The position numbers and the translations under genes were made by a program. Positions 1 to 8,003 of a stretch of 10,936 bases of DNA are shown here, piece by piece. This stretch comes from Gammaproteobacteria bacterium. GTDB lineage: Bacteria > Pseudomonadota > Gammaproteobacteria > Steroidobacterales > JACDCP01. Below the pieces are notes generated by a model, which was not told the origin of the DNA, ran no database searches, and saw nothing but the letters and a program-made list of their open reading frames with translations. Every line of letters begins with the position of its first letter. Positions within the stretch are counted from its first letter, which is position 1. The DNA lies in the NCBI GenBank assembly GCA_013817465.1, contig JACDCP010000083.1, forward strand, positions 1 to 10,936. Direction: 5' to 3'.

Positions 1-582
1 CAGGTCCGCGACAGCTTCCATGGCACGAGCAAACTCATCGCGCCGCTCGCGCTGACCATTTTCTGCTGGATCCTGCTCATGAACGCCATGGATCTGCTGC
101 CCGTGGACCTGTTGCCTTTGGCAGCCGAAGGCGCCGGCGTGCCCTATCTCAAGGTCGTGCCGACGACTGACCTCAACGTGACCTTCGCCATGTCGATCAC
201 GGTATTCCTGCTGGTGATCTTCTACAGCATCAAGATCAAGGGTGCGCGCGGCTTTGCGAAGGAGCTGCTGTTCCACCCGTTCGGCAAGTGGCTGATGCCC
301 GCCAACCTGCTCCTCAAGCTGGTCGAAGAGCTCGCCAAGCCGATTTCCCTCGCCTTGCGGCTTTTCGGCAATCTGTACGCCGGTGAGCTGATTTTCATTC
401 TGCTCGCCCTATTCACGCTTGGAGCGGCTCTCGACCAGGCGAGCGCCTACGTCCCGTTCGTGGCGCAGGTGATTCTCGGCCTGGCATGGGCGATCTTCCA
501 TATCTTGATAATCACCCTGCAAGCCTTCATCTTCATGATGCTGTCCATCGTGTACCTGAGCATGGCGCACGAGGAACACTGA
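1..582 (+). CDS. atpB: ATP synthase Fo subunit a, 5' end missing
   Basis: Subunit a is the membrane stator that forms the two proton half-channels beside the c-ring. The frame is open from base 1 (reading QVRDSFHGTSKLIAPLAL), so the start and first transmembrane region lie upstream; the ATG at 79 is internal. The stop is TGA at 580-582. Hydrophobic segments alternate with short loops. The diagnostic block LALRLFGNLYAGELIF contains the essential Arg (codon 358-360, E. coli Arg210) and the Glu of AGEL (E. coli Glu219). The later block WAIFHILIITLQAF carries the His and Gln matching E. coli His245 and Gln252. The C-terminus, YLSMAHEEH, is almost the E. coli one. Between GELIFILLA and WAIFHI there are about 26 residues where E. 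coli, as I recall it, has about 14, so this loop is longer. It is the first cistron seen of the atp operon, followed 37 bases later by atpE. Confidence 0.97.
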   Translation, partial: QVRDSFHGTSKLIAPLALTIFCWILLMNAMDLLPVDLLPLAAEGAGVPYLKVVPTTDLNVTFAMSITVFLLVIFYSIKIKGARGFAKELLFHPFGKWLMPANLLLKLVEELAKPISLALRLFGNLYAGELIFILLALFTLGAALDQASAYVPFVAQVILGLAWAIFHILIITLQAFIFMMLSIVYLSMAHEEH

Positions 583-595
583 CCCGTTTCAAAGT

Positions 596-614
596 AAGTT
601 TTTCCTTCGAGGAG
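596..614 (+). promoter_or_regulatory. strong ribosome binding site with U-rich upstream tract for atpE
   Basis: A T5 run at 599-603, unusual in this GC-rich region, precedes the purine-rich Shine-Dalgarno GAGGAG (609-614), which sits 5 bases before the atpE ATG. In E. coli the atpE leader is known for a U-rich translational enhancer that supports high synthesis of subunit c, which is needed in about ten copies per enzyme. The layout here is similar. The Shine-Dalgarno is clear; calling the T-run an enhancer is inference. Confidence 0.5.
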
Positions 615-619
615 ACGAC

Positions 620-907
620 ATGGAACTCGCAAATCTGATCGCCAATGTACAGGGCATGACGGCCGTCGCCGTCGGGCTCCTGATCGGCCTTGGCGCCATG
701 GGCACCGCCATCGGCTTCGGCCTGCTCGGCGGCAAGTTTCTCGAGGGTGCCGCGCGGCAGCCCGAGATGGTGCCGATGCTACAGATCAAGATGTTCATTG
801 TCGCGGGCCTGCTCGACGCAGTGACCATGATCGGCGTGGGCGTGGCGCTGTTTTTCACGTTCGCGAATCCTTTCCTGGCTCCTGTACAGGCAGCCGCCGG
901 CGGCTGA
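620..907 (+). CDS. atpE: ATP synthase Fo subunit c (proteolipid)
   Basis: Subunit c is a two-helix hairpin. A ring of copies rotates in the inner membrane as protons bind and leave one carboxylate per subunit. The 95-residue product has a first hydrophobic helix (about 13-36) with the small-residue pattern GLGAMGTAIGFGLLGG, and a polar loop KFLEGAARQPE (39-49) with the invariant RQP (46-48) that contacts gamma and epsilon. A second helix (about 58-82) carries the proton-binding Asp66 in GLLDAVTMI, equivalent to E. coli Asp61. An Asp without the Na+-ligand residues indicates H+ rather than Na+ coupling. It is longer than the 79-residue E. coli protein at both ends, with a C-terminal tail NPFLAPVQAAAGG. 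The ATG at 620 is set by GAGGAG at 609-614. A small hairpin follows the stop. Confidence 0.97.
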   Translation: MELANLIANVQGMTAVAVGLLIGLGAMGTAIGFGLLGGKFLEGAARQPEMVPMLQIKMFIVAGLLDAVTMIGVGVALFFTFANPFLAPVQAAAGG

Positions 908-908
908 A

Positions 909-922
909 GGGTCGCCCGACCC
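909..922 (+). promoter_or_regulatory. short intercistronic hairpin between atpE and atpF
   Basis: GGGTC (909-913) and GACCC (918-922) are perfectly complementary around a four-base GCCC loop, starting one base after the atpE stop. There is no T-run behind it, so it is not an intrinsic terminator. Its place between the most abundant Fo subunit (c) and a two-copy subunit (b) suits a role in mRNA processing or protection, or in lowering downstream translation. The complementarity is seen; the role is inferred. Confidence 0.4.
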
Positions 923-949
923 GATGGCGACTGACAGAGGGAGCATCGA

Positions 950-1429
950 GTGAGCATCAATTTCACACTCATCGCGCAGATGGTCGTGTTCGCTCTGCTG
1001 GTGTGGTTCACCATGCGTTTCGTGTGGCCGATCATCCTCGGCGCCATGGAAGAGCGCAATCGCAAGATCGCCGACGGCCTGGCGGCGGCCGAGCAGGGCG
1101 AGCGGGATCTCGTCGAGGCCAAGGACAAGGCGGGCGACATTTTGAGCGAGGCGCGCGCGAAGGCAATCCAGATCGTCGAGCAGGCGAACCATCGCGCCAA
1201 CGAGATCGTCGACGCAGCGAAAAGCACCGCGGTCGCCGAAGGCGAGCGCCTGGTTCATGCCGCTCACCAGGAAATAGAACACGAAACGCAGGCCGCGCGC
1301 GATGCATTGCGCCGGGAGGTAGCGGGCATTGCGCTGGCGGGCGCGAGCCGGCTGCTCGAGCGCGAGATCGATCCGCGCGCGCATGCCGACCTGCTCGACA
1401 GCCTCGCGGCCGGGATCCGGCCTGCCTGA
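950..1429 (+). CDS. atpF: ATP synthase Fo subunit b (peripheral stalk)
   Basis: Subunit b dimerises to form the outer stalk that holds F1 against the rotating centre. The 159-residue product has one N-terminal membrane helix (about 5-28, LIAQMVVFALLVWFTMRFVW) and the conserved hinge FVWPII. A long charged, alanine-rich stretch (about 35-140) follows, typical of the right-handed coiled coil, with the family signature RKIADGLAAAEQ. Length is close to the E. coli protein (156). The start is GTG at 950, chosen because AGAGGGAG (936-943) lies 6 bases upstream and because it gives the expected N-terminus MSINFTLIAQM. The stop TGA (1427-1429) shares its last base with the atpH ATG, so translation of the two is probably coupled. 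A second long frame through this region in another register has alanine/arginine-rich nonsense composition and is a shadow. Confidence 0.96.
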   Translation: MSINFTLIAQMVVFALLVWFTMRFVWPIILGAMEERNRKIADGLAAAEQGERDLVEAKDKAGDILSEARAKAIQIVEQANHRANEIVDAAKSTAVAEGERLVHAAHQEIEHETQAARDALRREVAGIALAGASRLLEREIDPRAHADLLDSLAAGIRPA

Positions 1430-1983
1430 TGGCCGAGAAAATCACAATCGCACGGCCCTATGCCACCGCAGCTTTCGAGCTGGCACGAGAGCACGATGAT
1501 CTCGACCAGTGGTCGCGGACCCTCGAGAATGCGGCGAACGTCGCCCGTGACGGACGCGTTCGCGAAATGCTCCTGAGCCCCACGGTCACGCCCGACGAGC
1601 TCGCTGGCCTTTTCGTGGGCATTTGCCGGGAATCCGGCGCCTGGGGCGGCAGCGTCGAGGAAATGGGTGACAACTTTCTGAGGCTGCTCGCCCACAACCG
1701 CCGGCTCGGGCTGCTGCCCGAGATCGCGGAGGTCTTCGACGCCATGAAGGCCGAGGTCGAGAACACGATCGAGGTCACGCTGGTTTCCGCGCGCGAAGTG
1801 GACGAGGCGCATCGAGCGAAGATCGTTCAGGCGCTCGGCTCCCGCCTCGGCCGTGACGTGCACCTGCATTGCGAGATCGACGAGAGCCTGATCGGCGGCG
1901 CTATCGTGCGGGCCGAGGATCTGGTGATCGACGGCTCGATGCGCGGCCGGCTGGAGAAGCTGGCCGGCGCAATGGCTTACTGA
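1429..1983 (+). CDS. atpH: ATP synthase F1 subunit delta
   Basis: Delta sits on top of F1 and ties the alpha/beta hexamer to the b-subunit stalk. The start ATG at 1429 overlaps the atpF stop by one base (TGATG). The frame is open far upstream, but that extension only runs antiphase through atpF, so it is not used. The product has 184 residues against 177 in E. coli. It opens with the family N-terminus ITIARPYATAAFELA, which begins the helical N-terminal domain (about 1-110). The C-terminal part contains VTLVSAREVDEAHRAKIVQAL and the conserved IDESLIGGAIVRAEDLVIDGSM, typical of the OSCP/delta family. No separate Shine-Dalgarno stands out, consistent with coupling to atpF. The stop is TGA at 1981-1983, 12 bases before atpA. 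Confidence 0.96.
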   Translation: MAEKITIARPYATAAFELAREHDDLDQWSRTLENAANVARDGRVREMLLSPTVTPDELAGLFVGICRESGAWGGSVEEMGDNFLRLLAHNRRLGLLPEIAEVFDAMKAEVENTIEVTLVSAREVDEAHRAKIVQALGSRLGRDVHLHCEIDESLIGGAIVRAEDLVIDGSMRGRLEKLAGAMAY

Positions 1984-1995
1984 CAGGGGTTATTC

Positions 1996-3537
<1,542 letters not shown>

Positions 3538-3546
3538 GTCGGCAAA

Positions 3547-4413
3547 ATGGCAGTCGGCAAGGAAATCCGCACCCAGATCAAGAGCGTGCGCAACACGCAG
3601 AAGATCACCAAGGCCATGGAGATGGTGGCCGCGAGCAAGATGCGCAAGGCTCAGGACCGCATGGCCCTGTCACGGCCCTACGCGGACAAGATCCGCACCG
3701 TGATCGGGCATCTGAATCAGGCCAATCCGGATTACCGGCATCCATTTCTCATCGAACGCGAGGAAAGACGCGTCGGTTACATCGTCGTCAGCACCGACCG
3801 TGGCCTGTGCGGAAGCCTGAACGTCAACCTGTTCAAGACCGTGCTGAGCGAGATCCGGTTCTGGCAGGACAAAGGCGTCGAGGTAGAGCTCTGCCTGATC
3901 GGCGCGAAAGGCGTGAACTTCTTCCGCCGTCTGAACGTGCCGATCATCGCCCAGGTTACGCATCTCGGAGACCGGCCGCACGTGGCGGATCTGATCGGCA
4001 CGGTCAAGGTCATGCTCGACGCCTACATCGAAGGCCGTCTGGACCGCGTCTTCCTGATGCACAACCGCTTCGTGAATACCATGAGCCAGCAGCCGCTCGG
4101 CTTGCGGCTGCTGCCGGTCGAGACGCTGGACAAGGAGCAGCTCCAGGAGCACTGGGATTACATCTACGAGCCGAGCGCGGCGGAGCTGCTGGACGGCGTG
4201 CTGATGCGTTACATCGAATCGCAGGTTTATCGCGGCGCTGTGGAGAACGTGGCCTGCGAGATGGCGGCGCGCATGGTGGCGATGAAGAGCGCCACCGACA
4301 ACGCCGGCGACCTGATCGAGGAATTGCAGCTCATATACAACAAGGCGCGGCAGGCCGCCATTACCCAGGAAATTTCCGAGATCGTCGGCGGAGCCGCCGC
4401 GATCCACGCATAA
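3547..4413 (+). CDS. atpG: ATP synthase F1 subunit gamma (rotor shaft)
   Basis: Gamma is the central shaft whose rotation drives the catalytic cycle. The 288-residue product (E. coli 287) starts with MAVGKEIRTQIKSVRNTQKITKAMEMVAASKMRKAQ, the N-terminal half of the shaft coiled coil. The middle Rossmann-like domain carries STDRGLCG (82-89). The C-terminal helix has the conserved QLIYNKARQAAITQEISEIVGGAAAI. The ATG at 3547 is 9 bases past the atpA stop with only a weak GAG (3536-3538) as ribosome site, so coupling to atpA translation is likely; this fits its single copy per enzyme. The stop is TAA at 4411-4413. A large inverted repeat begins on the final A of this stop codon, and the usually short gap to atpD is widened to 132 bases. 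Confidence 0.97.
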   Translation: MAVGKEIRTQIKSVRNTQKITKAMEMVAASKMRKAQDRMALSRPYADKIRTVIGHLNQANPDYRHPFLIEREERRVGYIVVSTDRGLCGSLNVNLFKTVLSEIRFWQDKGVEVELCLIGAKGVNFFRRLNVPIIAQVTHLGDRPHVADLIGTVKVMLDAYIEGRLDRVFLMHNRFVNTMSQQPLGLRLLPVETLDKEQLQEHWDYIYEPSAAELLDGVLMRYIESQVYRGAVENVACEMAARMVAMKSATDNAGDLIEELQLIYNKARQAAITQEISEIVGGAAAIHA

Positions 4414-4498
4414 GGGAAATGGGGACATTCCTGATTTCCATCTTCGAAAAACGCCTGGTTGCCGCAATCGTGGAAATCAGGAATGTCCCGATTTTCCT
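4413..4498. repeat. 86-bp near-perfect inverted repeat (palindromic element) between atpG and atpD
   Basis: The arms 4413-4440 and 4471-4498 are reverse complements over 28 positions with two mismatches (4421/4490 G-G and 4416/4495, a G-U wobble in RNA). The central 19 bp, GGGACATTCCTGATTTCCA (4422-4440) against 4471-4489, is perfect. The spacer is 30 bases (4441-4470). In RNA this gives a very stable long hairpin right behind the atpG stop. The four Ts at 4492-4495 lie inside the stem rather than after it, so a standard intrinsic terminator is unlikely, and the essential beta subunit follows. Size and shape fit REPIN-like or MITE-like palindromic elements mobilised by RAYT/IS200-type transposases. 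I recall similar GGGACATTCC-type palindromes in GC-rich proteobacteria, but that is memory and could not be checked here. Confidence 0.8.
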
Positions 4499-4530
4499 CG
4501 GCAACAGCCTGCGGCGCACCTTTTGACCTT

Positions 4531-4536
4531 AAGGAT
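4531..4536 (+). promoter_or_regulatory. ribosome binding site that fixes the atpD start
   Basis: AAGGA (4531-4535) lies 10 bases before the ATG at 4546. The frame itself is open from a TTG at 4459 inside the inverted-repeat spacer, but only the 4546 start gives the conserved beta N-terminus MNTGEIVQVIGTVVDVEFP and has a ribosome site. Confidence 0.7.
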
Positions 4537-4545
4537 ATCGAGCAT

Positions 4546-5925
<1,380 letters not shown>

Positions 5926-5943
5926 GGCGGGCTTCAACCCGCC
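5926..5943. repeat. GC-rich palindrome (6-bp stem, 6-base loop) between atpD and atpC
   Basis: GGCGGG (5926-5931) and CCCGCC (5938-5943) pair perfectly around the loop CTTCAA, starting on the base after the atpD stop. No T-run follows, so it is not a standard terminator. Palindromes of this GGGCGGGCTTCAACCCGCC kind recur between genes in various proteobacteria as far as I remember, so it may be a REP-like repeat. It may also lower translation or processing of the downstream cistron, since one epsilon is needed for three beta. Confidence 0.6.
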
Positions 5944-5973
5944 ATTCGACGTAACCGTCACACCGGATAAGCC

Positions 5974-6405
5974 ATGGCCTCCACCATCCACGTCGACATC
6001 GTCAGCGCCGAAGGCGAAATCTTCGCCGGCGACGCGAGCATGGTCTACGCGCCGGCCGAAATGGGCGAAATCGGCATTGCGCCACGACATGCGCCGCTGC
6101 TGACTGGCCTCAAGCCGGGTGAAGTGCGCGTCGAAACGCCGGACGGCGAGATGCAGTACTTCTACGTCTCCGGCGGCGCAATCGAAGTGCAGCCGCATCT
6201 CATCACGGTGCTCGCGGACACTGCGGCACGAGCCAAGGACATCGATGAGGCCGCAGCGCTCGAAGCCAAGCGCCGCGCTGAGGAAGCGCTGCAGGACCGC
6301 GAGGCGAAGATCGACGTCGCGCGTGCCCAGGCCGAGCTCGCCGAAGCCATGGCGCAGCTCCGCGCGATCGAGCGCCTGCGCAAGAACCTGAAGCGCGGCG
6401 GCTGA
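5974..6405 (+). CDS. atpC: ATP synthase F1 subunit epsilon
   Basis: Epsilon joins gamma to the c-ring, and its C-terminal helices can block rotation in the hydrolysis direction. The 143-residue product (E. coli 139) has the N-terminal beta-sandwich (about 1-85), with IHVDIVSAEGEIFAGDASMVYAPAEMGEIGIAPRHAPLLTGLKPGEV matching the family. A two-helix C-terminal domain (about 90-140) is rich in Ala, Glu and Arg. Residues 113-118 read IDVARA, which fits the I(L)DxxRA ATP-binding pattern known from Bacillus epsilon subunits. The start ATG at 5974 has GGAT (5965-5968) 5 bases upstream. The stop is TGA at 6403-6405. It is the last gene of the synthase, followed by a 148-base gap containing stem-loops. 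Confidence 0.96.
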   Translation: MASTIHVDIVSAEGEIFAGDASMVYAPAEMGEIGIAPRHAPLLTGLKPGEVRVETPDGEMQYFYVSGGAIEVQPHLITVLADTAARAKDIDEAAALEAKRRAEEALQDREAKIDVARAQAELAEAMAQLRAIERLRKNLKRGG

Positions 6406-6415
6406 CGCATACAAC

Positions 6416-6479
6416 GACGGAATGCTGCAGGGCCGGACTCGTCCGGCCATTCCCCGTTCGGTTCGCCTTCCATTCCGTC
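6416..6479. other. stem-loop region after atpC with two alternative pairings
   Basis: An outer 9-bp stem, GACGGAATG (6416-6424) with CATTCCGTC (6471-6479), encloses a perfect hairpin GGCCGGA-CTCG-TCCGGCC (6431-6448). A second CATTCC at 6448-6453 can pair with the same GGAATG (6419-6424), so the two outer pairings exclude each other. No T-run follows, so an intrinsic terminator of the usual kind is not supported. It could be a weak or Rho-assisted end of the atp transcript, a processing site or a repeat element. Pairings are seen; function is unknown. Confidence 0.5.
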
Positions 6480-6553
6480 CCTCGCGATCTTCGCCGCCGC
6501 TACGCCAATATCGGCGATAATCGTCACTCGCGCGTAACCGGAGTGACTTTCCC

Positions 6554-7915
6554 ATGGCTGTGAGCACGATTATCCTGGCCGCTGGCCAGGGCACGCGCAT
6601 GCACTCTGATCTGCCCAAAGTCTTGCAGCCCCTCGCGGGTCGGCCCCTGCTTGCGCACGTTATTGAACTCGCCGAGGGGGTCGGCGGCGACGCTGTTTAC
6701 GTCGTCTATGGGCACGGCGGCGAGCAGGTACGCGAGGCGCTTGCAGACCACGACGTGCGCTGGGTTCCGCAGGCTGAGCAGTTTGGCACCGGGCATGCCG
6801 TTATGCAGGCGATGCCCGACATCCCCGACGAGCATCTCGTGCTCGTGCTGTACGGAGACGTGCCGCTCGTTTCCAGGCTTACGTTGGGCGCGCTATTGAA
6901 GGCTGCCGGCGACGACGTGCTGGCAGTGCTCACGACCGAGCACGGAGATCCGACCGGTTATGGGCGCATCGTGCGAGGGGAGGACGCAAGCGTTCGGCGG
7001 ATCGTTGAAGAGAAGGATGCGAGCCCGGAAGTGGCAGCGATCCGTGAAATCAATACGGGGCTGCTCGCGAGTCCGGCCGCGAGGCTGCGAAAGTGGCTCG
7101 ATGCGCTCGACAAGGACAACACGCAGCGCGAGTATTATCTGACCGACATCGTCGCACTGGCCGTTGCCGACGGCTGCACCGTGAATGCTGTGCGGACGCC
7201 GGCCTCGGACGAAGTGCTCGGCGTCAACGACAAGCTGCAGCTTGCCGAAGTGGAATCGGCTTACCGCGCACGCAAGGCTCGCGAGCTCATGCAGGCCGGC
7301 GTGACGTTGTCCGATCCGGTGCGCATCGACGTGCGCGGCACACTCGCCTGTGGTCGCGACGTGTTCATCGATATCAACGCGGTGTTCGAAGGCGACGTCA
7401 CGCTCGGCGACCGTGTGCGCATCGGGCCGAACGTGCTCATTCGCGACAGCGAGCTCGGTGACGATGTCGAAGTGCGGCCCTGTAGTCTGATCGACGGTGC
7501 CGTGGTCGCAGCCGGCTGCACCATCGGACCGTTCGCGCGGCTTCGCCCCGGCACGCAGCTCGCCGAAAGCGCCCGGATCGGCAACTTCGTCGAGATCAAG
7601 CAGAGCGACATCGGCGCGTGCAGCAAGGTCAACCATCTGAGCTACATCGGCGATACGACCATTGGCCGTGACGTCAATGTCGGTGCCGGAACGATCACCT
7701 GCAACTACGACGGCGCAAACAAGCACCGCACAGAAATCTGCGACGGCGCTTTTATCGGCTCAGGCGTCGAGCTGATTGCGCCGGTCATGATTGGGGCCAA
7801 CGCGACCATCGGCGCCGGTTCCACGATCTCCAAAAATACCGAGGCGGGGAAGCTCACTATGGCCCGCTGCCGCCAGGCCACCGTTCCGGGATGGAAGCGT
7901 CCCACAAAAAAATAA
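6554..7915 (+). CDS. glmU: bifunctional UDP-GlcNAc pyrophosphorylase / glucosamine-1-phosphate N-acetyltransferase
   Basis: GlmU acetylates glucosamine-1-phosphate with acetyl-CoA and then couples the product to UTP, giving UDP-GlcNAc for peptidoglycan and lipopolysaccharide. The product is 453 residues (E. coli 456). The N-terminal uridylyltransferase domain (about 1-225) has LAAGQGTRM (8-16), the PKVLQPLAGRP loop, QLGTGHA-like QFGTGHA, and YGDVPL with the metal-binding Asp102. The C-terminal half (about 250-440) is a left-handed beta helix of hexapeptide repeats. It contains CTIGPFARLRPG, the catalytic His361 in KVNHLSYIGD and the conserved GAGTITCNYDGANKHRT. GGAG (6540-6543) lies 10 bases before the ATG. 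A GATAAT (6516-6521) could serve as a -10 box, but no -35 is evident, so readthrough from atpC is equally possible. Confidence 0.97.
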   Translation: MAVSTIILAAGQGTRMHSDLPKVLQPLAGRPLLAHVIELAEGVGGDAVYVVYGHGGEQVREALADHDVRWVPQAEQFGTGHAVMQAMPDIPDEHLVLVLYGDVPLVSRLTLGALLKAAGDDVLAVLTTEHGDPTGYGRIVRGEDASVRRIVEEKDASPEVAAIREINTGLLASPAARLRKWLDALDKDNTQREYYLTDIVALAVADGCTVNAVRTPASDEVLGVNDKLQLAEVESAYRARKARELMQAGVTLSDPVRIDVRGTLACGRDVFIDINAVFEGDVTLGDRVRIGPNVLIRDSELGDDVEVRPCSLIDGAVVAAGCTIGPFARLRPGTQLAESARIGNFVEIKQSDIGACSKVNHLSYIGDTTIGRDVNVGAGTITCNYDGANKHRTEICDGAFIGSGVELIAPVMIGANATIGAGSTISKNTEAGKLTMARCRQATVPGWKRPTKK

Positions 7916-7965
7916 ACGTTCGGAATGTCGATTCCCGATACTCGCGCGCCCCGGTCGGTCGGCGG

Positions 7966-7971
7966 TAGAAT
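7966..7971 (+). promoter_or_regulatory. possible -10 box of a glmS promoter
   Basis: TAGAAT (7966-7971), preceded by GG, lies 32 bases before the glmS ATG in the 88-base glmU-glmS gap, a distance that would give a leader of about 27 bases. No convincing -35 hexamer is found 16-19 bases upstream, where the sequence is GC-rich. This is a weak, pattern-based call. A small imperfect hairpin (GGAAT 7922-7926 with ATTCC 7931-7935) lies upstream and has no T-run. Confidence 0.3.
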
Positions 7972-8003
7972 GATCGGCCTCATTCAAACGGGTTGGATCT
8001 TTC

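Noticed and set aside
1003..1428. Upstream extension of the atpH frame
   Set aside because: The extension runs in another register through atpF and gives Arg/Gly-rich nonsense; the overlap start at 1429 yields the conserved delta N-terminus.
4413..4498. Intrinsic transcription terminator between atpG and atpD
   Set aside because: The T-run is inside the stem, none follows it, and termination here would cut off the essential beta subunit.
4459..4545. Upstream TTG start for atpD
   Set aside because: It lies in the spacer of the inverted repeat, adds residues with no counterpart in the beta family and lacks a ribosome site; ATG 4546 has AAGGA and the family N-terminus.
7916..8003. glmS ribozyme or other riboswitch upstream of glmS
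   Set aside because: The gap is only 88 bases, has no recognisable ribozyme core, and this RNA is a feature of Gram-positive bacteria.
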